From Niastella sp. OAS944 (GTDB taxonomy: Bacteria; Bacteroidota; Bacteroidia; Chitinophagales; Chitinophagaceae): a stretch of DNA of 64,000 bases. The translations under genes were made by a program, and so were the position numbers. Shown piece by piece: positions 1-6,607 of the stretch. Under the pieces are notes generated by a model that saw nothing but the letters and a program-made list of their open reading frames with translations, searched no databases and was not told where the DNA came from. Within the stretch, counting starts at the first letter, position 1; each line of letters starts with the position of its first letter. Location of the stretch: NCBI GenBank assembly GCA_024809215.1, contig JANUBW010000005.1, forward strand, positions 434,001 through 498,000, written 5' to 3'.

Positions 1-137
1 TTCACCGTACCTACCCCTTTACGGGTTGATTAATACATACCAGCATTTACTATTTGCAAAACTTCACAAGCAGCAAACCATTGGTTTGTCCTGAACGGCT
101 ATAATCAACAGTAACATCACTATTAAAAAATAAGATC

Positions 138-710
138 ATGAGAACGATGTATATGGCATTATCATTTATGGTAATTGGAATGGCAGTGAATGCACAAAGC
201 GGCGTTTATCTTACACTTGATGATTTTGAGAACAACAGGCTTACTTATGCCACCAATGATGGGTTGGATGAAAACAAAATCCGGTTCAATGAATTTATCA
301 AAAAGCCATTTTTAATAGTTAAACACAATGGAGAAAAGATCCATGTTTTTAAAGATGAGATCTATGCCTATAAGAACAAAGGCAATATTGTAAGGACCTG
401 GAATTTCACCCAGTATAACTTCCTGGAAAAAGGAGCTATCTGGATCTATTATAAAGACGTGTATACGTCGTTACCCAAAGGAACGCAACGGGTACGGAAA
501 TACTACTTCTCCACCTACGGCAAAGGCGAAATACAGCCATTGACCGTGTACAATTTGAAGAATGCATTTCCGGAAAATGACCTGTTCCATATTTACCTGG
601 ATGCGCAGTTCCGTAACGATGGTGAGTTGGCTCACTACGACAATTACGCCAACAAGTTTAAAGTGAATCATCTTTTAGAGAAAGCCAATACAGGGCTATC
701 TAAAAGGTAA
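138..710 (+). CDS. Secreted protein of unknown function
   Basis: I do not recognise a family for this 190-residue protein. Residues 1-20 form a typical Bacteroidota signal peptide ending in VNAQ, so it is probably exported to the periplasm or cell surface. The mature part is rich in charged and aromatic residues, with no transmembrane segment and no lipobox cysteine, and it has no catalytic motif I can name. It stands alone: no gene lies upstream in the window and a strong terminator follows 48 bases after the stop codon, so it is probably monocistronic. The ATG at 138 is chosen because the signal peptide starts there directly. Confidence 0.75.
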   Translation: MRTMYMALSFMVIGMAVNAQSGVYLTLDDFENNRLTYATNDGLDENKIRFNEFIKKPFLIVKHNGEKIHVFKDEIYAYKNKGNIVRTWNFTQYNFLEKGAIWIYYKDVYTSLPKGTQRVRKYYFSTYGKGEIQPLTVYNLKNAFPENDLFHIYLDAQFRNDGELAHYDNYANKFKVNHLLEKANTGLSKR

Positions 711-757
711 GGGAAATGAAAAACCAAATATAGATTGTGCACATTAGGGTACATCAC

Positions 758-787
758 AAAGCCCTCCCGATGCACCGGGAGGGCTTT
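758..787 (+). terminator. Rho-independent terminator after the first gene
   Basis: A perfect 12-bp stem (AAAGCCCTCCCG pairing with CGGGAGGGCTTT) around a 6-nt loop is followed by further T residues. It ends transcription of the secreted-protein gene at 138-710. Confidence 0.85.
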
Positions 788-902
788 TTATTGGTATTTT
801 AGGCTACGCTATTTACAGTTTTGGCTAACTATGAAAGCTGCATACCTGAATTTTGCTTAAAAATCTAAAAACACCATTGCCTAAGTAAGGTAACTTCAAC
901 CG

Positions 903-1397
903 TCATTCACATCTCTTGAAAAACGCCAGTATCTTCTCTGGGTTGGGCATATAACCTGAACTGCATTTTGCTTTTCCACCTTTAATAATAATGTAATAGG
1001 GCTGTGTTGCGGCTGCAAATTTATCTACTTCGTACAGCATATTCTTTTTACCTATAGTGAGCGATTCTTTGTCATTGGCAATAAGCTTGTCGTCGACATA
1101 AAGTACGATTGTTTTATACTTCTTCAAATACTCAACAACTTGTTCATTCTTTAAGTTCTTACCACTAAGCAACCGGTTTCCCCAGTTTACCCAGGTATCA
1201 AAGATCAATAGAATATCTTTTTTACCGGTTTTAATAAAACTGTCCACCTCTTCAGGCGCTACATTTATATGCGCATCAAGGCAAACGGAATCCCGGTCGT
1301 CAATTGCGTAGTACGTACAATTTTCTTTTAAGTTGGTCTGACCGAAAGTGACATTAGTGAGAGCGATCAGTAACAGGTGGCAACAGAATGGTTTCAT
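903..1397 (-). CDS. Thioredoxin-fold protein (DsbD C-terminal-like) lacking the CxxC active site
   Basis: A 164-residue exported protein with a signal peptide (residues 1-20, ending TFGQ). The rest resembles the C-terminal thioredoxin-like domain of DsbD-type thiol:disulfide interchange proteins. The segment IVLYVDDK, a following G-K motif and the KFAAATQPYYIII strand, which carries the cis-proline region, match that domain in order. In the family the active site reads roughly GCVNC. Here the aligned segment reads DTWVNWGN, so both redox cysteines appear replaced by tryptophan. It therefore probably has no disulfide reductase activity and may be a binding or chaperone-like descendant. The remaining cysteines (near residues 27, 39, 145 and 163) do not form a CxxC. 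It is divergent from its neighbours and looks monocistronic. Confidence 0.6.
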   Translation of the reverse strand: MKPFCCHLLLIALTNVTFGQTNLKENCTYYAIDDRDSVCLDAHINVAPEEVDSFIKTGKKDILLIFDTWVNWGNRLLSGKNLKNEQVVEYLKKYKTIVLYVDDKLIANDKESLTIGKKNMLYEVDKFAAATQPYYIIIKGGKAKCSSGYMPNPEKILAFFKRCE

Positions 1398-1440
1398 AAC
1401 GTTTGAGTTGAGGTGCGCAAAAAAATCATAGTGCTTCCAA

Positions 1441-1463
1441 TTTTGCGGACAGTGTCCGCAAAA
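1441..1463. promoter_or_regulatory. Perfect 23-bp palindrome, operator-like
   Basis: TTTTGCGGACA, one central G, then TGTCCGCAAAA: an 11-bp perfect inverted repeat 43 bases upstream of the start codon of the thioredoxin-fold gene (minus strand). It has no T-tract, and its position in the 5' region favours a repressor or activator binding site over a terminator. The binding protein is unknown. Confidence 0.45.
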
Positions 1464-1598
1464 CTTGACAGGTATTTCTTTTATAACACTTCAAACTTCA
1501 AAATTGACTAAACAAACGGGGTTGCATTTACAATATTTTGATTTTGGTTAAGTTAGGTTATGGATACGCCTTTTATTTGCATCTAACTATAAACCCTT

Positions 1599-1972
1599 AT
1601 GCGTTTAATTATTGTGCCCTTAATATTTGCTATCTGCTGCATGCCCAAATACAAAAAGTGCAACTGTGAATCAAAGGATGAATCACAAAAAGCATTATTG
1701 ACAGAGACGTTATCCGGCTGCAGAATAAAATATACAACGACACGGCAAGATGGTGTACGATCGTTCTTGATACCGCCTTTAACCGGAAATTTTCAGTGAG
1801 AATAAGTAATCGTAATAGCGATACCAACACTCTTAAAGCTATAAGTGAAATATCAGTCAATAATGATTTAGTATTAAGCTCCTTAAGCATAATACATACT
1901 AAATATTTCCCTCAGGATTTTATATTATGTACATCAAAAATTAAAAGCTCAATCATGATTTGGATTTTTTAA
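1599..1972 (+). pseudogene. Small lipoprotein gene broken by a one-base frameshift
   Basis: The ATG at 1599 starts a signal-like segment with Cys residues near position 13-14 (FAICCMPK), and the frame stays open to a stop at 1797-1799. The -1 frame opens at about 1682 and reads on coherently to a TAA at 1970-1972 (…TIVLDTAFNRKFSV…). The two frames meet at an A5 run at 1687-1691. Adding one A would give a single protein of about 124 residues reading …ESKDESQK then SIIDRDVIRL…. I infer that one A was lost in a homopolymer, either a real mutation or a sequencing error. The run is too short for a classical slippery heptamer, so programmed frameshifting is less likely. The product family is not recognised. 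Confidence 0.55.
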
Positions 1973-1977
1973 CTCGC

Positions 1978-2355
1978 TCATTTAGCCTCCAAATCAACCT
2001 CAAAGATCCCAAATGTATTATGATCAGTATCTAAAAAATATCCCTGCCAGCATCTTCCTGGTACTGCAAATTTTGGCAAAGCAATTGAGCCGCCACTTTT
2101 TAATATCAAGACAGCCGTATTATCAAAACTTTCAACCTGCATGGAACTAACAAAAGCATTGGCGCCACATTCTGCCGGCGGGGCTGCTGCCGGACGTTTT
2201 AAAAGTCCACCATGCATGCCATTGGTCTCAATTCTATAGTATTCTATGGGTGCGTTTTCGTCCTTAATGAACTTCCATGTAAATACTTCTTCATAAAATT
2301 TGATCTCACGTGCCGGGTTCGATGACTGAATTTCAAAATAACCTGGTGTATTCAT
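1978..2355 (-). CDS. VOC-superfamily (glyoxalase-like) protein
   Basis: A 125-residue protein of the vicinal oxygen chelate superfamily. The start MNTPGYFEIQ is followed by the typical first beta-strand, then a helix with AREIKFYEEVFTWKF, the usual 'fold partner enters, Y/F-x-x-x-F-G-W' pattern of glyoxalase/bleomycin-resistance-like proteins. The C-terminal half contains a GYFLDTDHNTFGIFE strand, equivalent to the metal-ligand strand of the fold. I chose the ATG at 2353-2355 because the upstream extension has no VOC similarity. The substrate cannot be predicted. Soluble and cytoplasmic. It stands alone between the frameshifted lipoprotein and the ATTGCA-rich spacer. Confidence 0.75.
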   Translation of the reverse strand: MNTPGYFEIQSSNPAREIKFYEEVFTWKFIKDENAPIEYYRIETNGMHGGLLKRPAAAPPAECGANAFVSSMQVESFDNTAVLILKSGGSIALPKFAVPGRCWQGYFLDTDHNTFGIFEVDLEAK

Positions 2356-2439
2356 ATGACTTTTATTATTATACATTAATATTGCTATTATTGTTTTTCC
2401 CGCAATAAACATTCCTTCCCAACATTATCCCATGAATTT

Positions 2440-2770
2440 ATATCGTTGCAAGCTTACATTAGGTCATTGCAAGCTTGCAATGGTCATTGTCTGTCATGCA
2501 ATGACCATTGCAAACCAACAATGGACCATTGCAGCGTGAAATTGCATCATTGCAGGTTGCATTTGAGCGTTGAGCCACATGCAATGATAATATATCAGCC
2601 TGCAACAAGTGAAATAACAATTAAAATGGACAAAATTTCAACCTGTGATAATGAAATTTGAAGCAACAATAACCTCGTAGCAAGCTAACAACGTTCATAA
2701 TTCATTCAGCAACGATACCATTGCAACCAACAACGATCCATTGCAGGCATGCAACGATCAAATTGCAGCC
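2440..2770. repeat. Intergenic field of ATTGCA/TGCAAT motifs
   Basis: This gene-free stretch carries at least eleven ATTGCA or TGCAAT hexamers plus several GTTGCA/TGCAAC variants in about 300 bp, on both strands. It includes a perfect 16-bp palindrome (ATTGCAAGCTTGCAAT, 2466-2481) and a GGTCATTG…CAATGACC hairpin. Motif spacing is irregular, so it is not a tandem repeat or a CRISPR array. An apparent Cys/His-rich reading frame across it is a by-product of the motif. It could be a clustered binding site or degenerate palindromic repeat debris. It separates the VOC gene and the DinB gene. Confidence 0.6.
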
Positions 2771-2887
2771 ACGCCCTGTTTAGCAAAACGTTTTTGTTCC
2801 ATTCAACAAACAAAAACGGCCAAAGGAACCATCATTCCTTCAGCCGTTAACCTTTCAACCTATAATTACTGCGTTATCTGTTCTGTA

Positions 2888-3490
2888 TCATTTGGGATAA
2901 TTTGGATCGGCCTTTACTTCAATGATCTGTTGCGTATGCCGGTTTGAGTGCGCCGCTGTAAACAATATAAGCTGATAACTATCAAGCATACCAAGTGGCG
3001 TTGTGGCCACGTGATTGCGCAGGTCGTCGCTGGTCGACTTTATATATTCCATCAGCTTATCGCGTTGTTTTTTAAATGCCTCAAATGCTTCATCGGCATC
3101 TTTGAAGCTGCTATTCTCCGGCATTAATTTTTCCGACGTTTTTACTTTATTGGTACGGTCTTCAATTTTTTGTACCAACTGCTCGTCTGTCACTTTTATT
3201 TCGCTGCGTTTATCGGGGTTGGCCGTAGCTTTAATTGCACCGTCCATCATCTCCCAGAACATGTTTTCGCTAACAGCAATATGCTTTACACATTCTTCAA
3301 TGCTCCACCTGTCGGGGGCCGGCTTAAACTTTAATTGCGCTTCAGATAACCCTTTGAGTTGGTCTTTTAGGTCTTTTTCAGTGTCCTTTAGCAGTTTGGC
3401 TGCATAATTCCGTTCTTTCTTTGAAATAGGATCAACAACCAAAAAGGACAACGTCATGATGGCTGCCGCCATTAAAAACAGTTTTTTCAT
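2888..3490 (-). CDS. Exported DinB-family protein
   Basis: A 200-residue protein of the DinB/YfiT four-helix-bundle superfamily. After an N-terminal hydrophobic signal (MKKLFLMAAAIMTLSFL) come the usual segments: a long charged helix with LLKDTEKDLKDQLKGLSEAQ, the PAPDRWSIEECVKHIAVSEN segment with the first metal-ligand His, and a C-terminal AAHSNRHTQQI segment with the other histidines. Family members are often metal-dependent thiol S-transferases or hydrolases of unknown substrate. I chose the internal Met at 3490 because it begins the signal peptide; the in-frame extension upstream is not signal-like. It is transcribed away from the ECF sigma gene at 3759. A second DinB gene lies inside another sigma/FecR locus at 41027. 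Confidence 0.8.
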   Translation of the reverse strand: MKKLFLMAAAIMTLSFLVVDPISKKERNYAAKLLKDTEKDLKDQLKGLSEAQLKFKPAPDRWSIEECVKHIAVSENMFWEMMDGAIKATANPDKRSEIKVTDEQLVQKIEDRTNKVKTSEKLMPENSSFKDADEAFEAFKKQRDKLMEYIKSTSDDLRNHVATTPLGMLDSYQLILFTAAHSNRHTQQIIEVKADPNYPK

Positions 3491-3736
3491 TTGCAAGCTT
3501 TTTGAAGTTAATAATGCGGGGTACTGTTTTATAGAGCGGGATAATTTTGAGACCATAAAATTAAGAATATTTTTAATAAGTATTATCAGGGAAATAGGGT
3601 ATTTCGTCCGCCTTACGGTTATCTTATTTTAACTAATACATATCGGCAATTAGCCAGTTGGCATAACCGAAACATTGTTGATGCTCAATTTCAGTTATAT
3701 ATAAATTTTCCTACCGCGCTTGCGGTGCTAATTATT

Positions 3737-3744
3737 TATATTTG
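3737..3744 (+). promoter_or_regulatory. Candidate Bacteroidota -7 element upstream of the sigma gene
   Basis: TATATTTG matches the TAnnTTTG -7 consensus of Bacteroidota housekeeping promoters and ends 14 bases before the ATG at 3759. A TTG at 3720-3722 is the nearest candidate -33 element, but its spacing is shorter than usual. Support is moderate. Confidence 0.4.
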
Positions 3745-3758
3745 TTAAGCCCAGCCAT

Positions 3759-4334
3759 ATGAACTACAAGGTATTTGACGATGCGATACTTTTAAAACTA
3801 CTCAAAGCAGGCGACGGATCGGCTTTGGAGGAAATTTATGTGCGTTATAGTGAGATGGTATTTCTTGCTGCACTTAAAAAAGTAAAATCCAAAGCCATTG
3901 CCGAAGAACTGGTGCAAAACCTCTTTATCAGCTTATGGGTAAAGCGGGAAACAGCACAAATTCAACACCTGCCTTCCTATCTTCAATCGGCCGTTCGTTA
4001 CCAGGTTATAGATTATATTCGCGCCCAACTTATTCGCGAACGATACTACCAATCGGCTAAAGAACAAATGGCCGTTCAGGAAAACCTCTCCGAATCAAGA
4101 CTGCTTCTGCACGAACTGTCTATTGCCATCGATAATACCATCAAGAAATTGCCTCAAAAAACACAGGAGATCTTTCGCCTGAGCCGTTATGAAAAGCGTT
4201 CCACCAAAGAGATCGCCCAACACATGAACCTATCTGAAAAAGCCGTTGAATACCATGTTACCCAGTCCCTTAAATTTATGCGGCTGCATTTGAAAGATTT
4301 TATTATTGTAGAACTGTTACTGCTTAATCTTTAA
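3759..4334 (+). CDS. RNA polymerase ECF-type sigma factor
   Basis: A 191-residue sigma-70 family protein with the two-domain ECF layout. Region 2 lies at about residues 20-90 (EEIYVRYSEMVFLAALKKV, then LFISLWVKRE). Region 4 lies at about 125-180 (KLPQKTQEIFRLSRYE, then the helix-turn-helix STKEIAQHMNLSEKAVEYHV). It fits the FecI-like group that Bacteroidota use to control TonB-dependent uptake loci. It heads a co-directional cluster: PD40 lipoprotein, FecR anti-sigma, SusC, SusD. It is expected to be held by the FecR at 5321 and to activate the susC promoter when ligand is sensed. Unusually, a lipoprotein gene sits between it and its anti-sigma partner. Confidence 0.93.
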   Translation: MNYKVFDDAILLKLLKAGDGSALEEIYVRYSEMVFLAALKKVKSKAIAEELVQNLFISLWVKRETAQIQHLPSYLQSAVRYQVIDYIRAQLIRERYYQSAKEQMAVQENLSESRLLLHELSIAIDNTIKKLPQKTQEIFRLSRYEKRSTKEIAQHMNLSEKAVEYHVTQSLKFMRLHLKDFIIVELLLLNL

Positions 4335-4367
4335 GTACGGTTGTCAATTTAACAAACCCTTCCTGCC

Positions 4368-5243
4368 ATGAAATATAAAAGACTAACTGTTGCTGCCTGC
4401 TTATTCATTACATTTTATATTTCCAGTTGTAAACAGAATAACCTTCCCGCCAGCATCGCTTATCCCCAGCCGGCGCCGGATACCCTGCCGCAGGTATTTT
4501 TACCAGGCATTGTATCAAAAGATACGCTTGACTTTAATTCTACGTTTTCTGCCGATGGCAAAACCTTTTACTTCTCCCGTTCGCATAACCGCAAATATGT
4601 GATCTTTGAAACTACTTATATAAATAATAAGTGGCAGGAACCTGTCATTAGCCCCTTATTCGATACGCTTTACTCCAATACCGATCCCTTTATTGCGCCC
4701 GACAGTGCACTTTATTTTATCTCAAACCGGCCTAAAGACAAAAACGACACTACCGCCGATTATGACATTTACCGGCTGGCAAAGCAGCCCAATGGATATG
4801 GCGCCCCGGAATACCTTACCGGCGTCAATAGCGACAGCACCGAATATTATGTATCGGTTTCCCGCCCGGGCAACGTATACTTTTCCTCCTATCGCGAAGG
4901 CAACCTCGATCTGTTCATGAGCCGCAAAACAGGCGCCGGCTATGAAAAACCGGTTAACCTGGGCCCTGTTATCAATACAACGTACGACGAGCACGACCCG
5001 CTGATAGCGCCCGATGAATCATTCCTCGTATTTCCCTCCAACCGGCCCGGCGGCTTTGGGGAAGCCGATCTGTATATCTCGCACCAGGTAAATGGTCAAT
5101 GGCAACAACCCGTTGCGTTAAACCATGGCATTAATACAAAACGCTACGAATACTGCCCATACCTTACTCCCGATGGTAAGTATTTCTTTTTTAGCAGTGA
5201 GTATCAGGTAAAATGGATCTCCGCTGATGTCTTAAAAAGATAA
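4368..5243 (+). CDS. PD40 (TolB-like beta-propeller) lipoprotein
   Basis: A 291-residue lipoprotein. The signal ends in YISSC, with the lipid-modified Cys at 21. The rest is a run of WD40-like PD40 repeats: FNSTFSADGKTFYFSRS, DPFIAPDSALYFISNR, SVSRPGNVYFSS, DPLIAPDESFLVFPSNR and CPYLTPDGKYFFFSS, giving a probable six-bladed propeller. Such domains bind proteins or glycans, and this one probably sits in the periplasm or on the outer membrane. The gene starts 34 bases after the sigma gene and ends 78 bases before fecR. This placement suggests co-transcription and perhaps a sensory or accessory role for the sigma/FecR switch, which is inference only. Confidence 0.8.
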   Translation: MKYKRLTVAACLFITFYISSCKQNNLPASIAYPQPAPDTLPQVFLPGIVSKDTLDFNSTFSADGKTFYFSRSHNRKYVIFETTYINNKWQEPVISPLFDTLYSNTDPFIAPDSALYFISNRPKDKNDTTADYDIYRLAKQPNGYGAPEYLTGVNSDSTEYYVSVSRPGNVYFSSYREGNLDLFMSRKTGAGYEKPVNLGPVINTTYDEHDPLIAPDESFLVFPSNRPGGFGEADLYISHQVNGQWQQPVALNHGINTKRYEYCPYLTPDGKYFFFSSEYQVKWISADVLKR

Positions 5244-5320
5244 TTTCTGCATTCATTTAGGGTATACGTTTTCTCAACCGACTATTTATTAACTCTGCCC
5301 GCAGAGACAAACAAAACTAC

Positions 5321-6382
5321 ATGAATCGAAAGGCCTTTTATCATTTGCTGAAACGGTATGTGGAGAATGATTGCACTGAGGAAGAGCGTAAACTGGTTGA
5401 ACAATGGTATGAATTGCTGGGCGATGAAGAAGGCATGGACCCTGCCCTTCCAGCCGAAGAGATTAAGGATTCGCTGGAGCGCCTATGGCCCAAAATTCAA
5501 CAACATACACTGGTTGCAGAAACCGGCAAACAGGTATCGGGGCCCGCGAGGATCATTCCGGTATGGGTACGCTGGCTTAGCGCTGCTGTTATAGGCGGCG
5601 GTATTATTATAATGGCCTGGTGGCGCCTAAGCAGTAATGAACGTCTTACTGTGCCTAAACAGGAAAACATGGCCGGTTTGCACCAAATTAAAAACGACAA
5701 GCTTTTTAACGATACAGTAACCCTGCCCGATGGCTCGCTGGTGATATTGGAGCCTAAGGCAATTGTGCGGTACAACGATCGGTTCACCGGCCCTAAACGT
5801 GAAGTATATCTGGAGGGAAACGCGTTCTTTAAAGTTACCCGTAACACGCGGTCACCCTTTTATGTATATAGCAAGAATATTGTAGCCCAGGTGCTGGGCA
5901 CCAGCTTTTTTGTAAAAGCCAATCCACTCACCAGTAATGTAGAAGTGGCGGTGCAAACCGGTAAAGTGGCCGTGTATGAATATGGAAACGAAACAGTGCA
6001 GGAAAGAAAAAACGACGAATCGAGCGGGGTGATACTGAAACCAAACCAGCGGGTGATCTATAACGATACAGACCATCACTTCAGAACAACGCTGGTTGAC
6101 ATTCCTTTGCCGGTGATTGCCGAAAAGAATGCAGAGGAAAGAATAACGGAACTGAATTTTGTGTTTGATGAAACACCCATGGCCCGCGTTTTGCGATACC
6201 TCGAACAGGCCTACCATATAGAAATGGTACTCGATAATGAAAGCCTGGCGAAATGCCTTTTCACGGGCGATATAAAAGGGCAAAACCTGTACGATCAGTT
6301 AGAGATCATTTGTGAATCGGTACAGGCTACATATGAAATAAGAGGCACAAAGATCCTGATCAAAGGCTCAGGTTGCGAATAA
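5321..6382 (+). CDS. FecR-family anti-sigma factor
   Basis: A 353-residue inner-membrane regulator. The N-terminal cytoplasmic part (1-80) includes YVENDCTEEERKLVEQWYE, the usual anti-sigma segment. A transmembrane helix at about 83-103 (WLSAAVIGGGIIIMAWW) follows. The periplasmic FecR domain at about 125-235 contains LPDGSLVILEPKAIVRY, REVYLEGNAFFKV and VLGTSFFVKAN. The C-terminal DUF4974-like domain contains FDETPMARVLRYLEQAYHIEMV. It transmits the signal from a ligand-loaded TonB receptor (the SusC at 6608, whose STN domain should contact it) to the sigma factor at 3759. The size and domain order are normal for the family. Confidence 0.92.
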   Translation: MNRKAFYHLLKRYVENDCTEEERKLVEQWYELLGDEEGMDPALPAEEIKDSLERLWPKIQQHTLVAETGKQVSGPARIIPVWVRWLSAAVIGGGIIIMAWWRLSSNERLTVPKQENMAGLHQIKNDKLFNDTVTLPDGSLVILEPKAIVRYNDRFTGPKREVYLEGNAFFKVTRNTRSPFYVYSKNIVAQVLGTSFFVKANPLTSNVEVAVQTGKVAVYEYGNETVQERKNDESSGVILKPNQRVIYNDTDHHFRTTLVDIPLPVIAEKNAEERITELNFVFDETPMARVLRYLEQAYHIEMVLDNESLAKCLFTGDIKGQNLYDQLEIICESVQATYEIRGTKILIKGSGCE

Positions 6383-6497
6383 CATTTTAAAAAACATCCA
6401 AAACGATTGTCGCATGAGAATACAACTATTCATCACGTAGTCCCGCGCACGGGATAAATTATCACAACCTTTACTATTGAATGAGCGCTGAGCATTA

Positions 6498-6570
6498 GTG
6501 AATTTCCGGAATATCGGGAATCGGGCATTTATTGCTTTCACGTTTCCCGTTTGCCGTTTCACGATTTACC
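6498..6570. repeat. Heptad-word hairpin between fecR and susC
   Basis: The 3' arm is five consecutive 7-nt words in register: TTTCACG, TTTCCCG, TTTGCCG, TTTCACG, ATTTACC (6536-6570). The 5' arm (from 6498; CGGGAAT, CGGGCAT-like words) is a rough reverse complement. The pairing is weaker than in the other members of this element class, but the 7-nt periodicity is clear. It lies in the 225-bp gap between the anti-sigma gene and susC. Confidence 0.5.
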
Positions 6571-6607
6571 TCAATGATCGTTCTCCATTATTAACAATAA
6601 TCTATTT

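Noticed and set aside
1687-1691. Programmed -1 frameshift in the small lipoprotein
   Set aside because: The run is only A5 and lacks a slippery X-XXY-YYZ heptamer; a lost base is simpler.
2446-2661. A 71-residue Cys/His-rich reading frame in the ATTGCA field
   Set aside because: Its composition follows from the repeated TTGCAA/ATTGCA words (C, H, Q, N codons). No start context, signal or homology pattern supports a gene.
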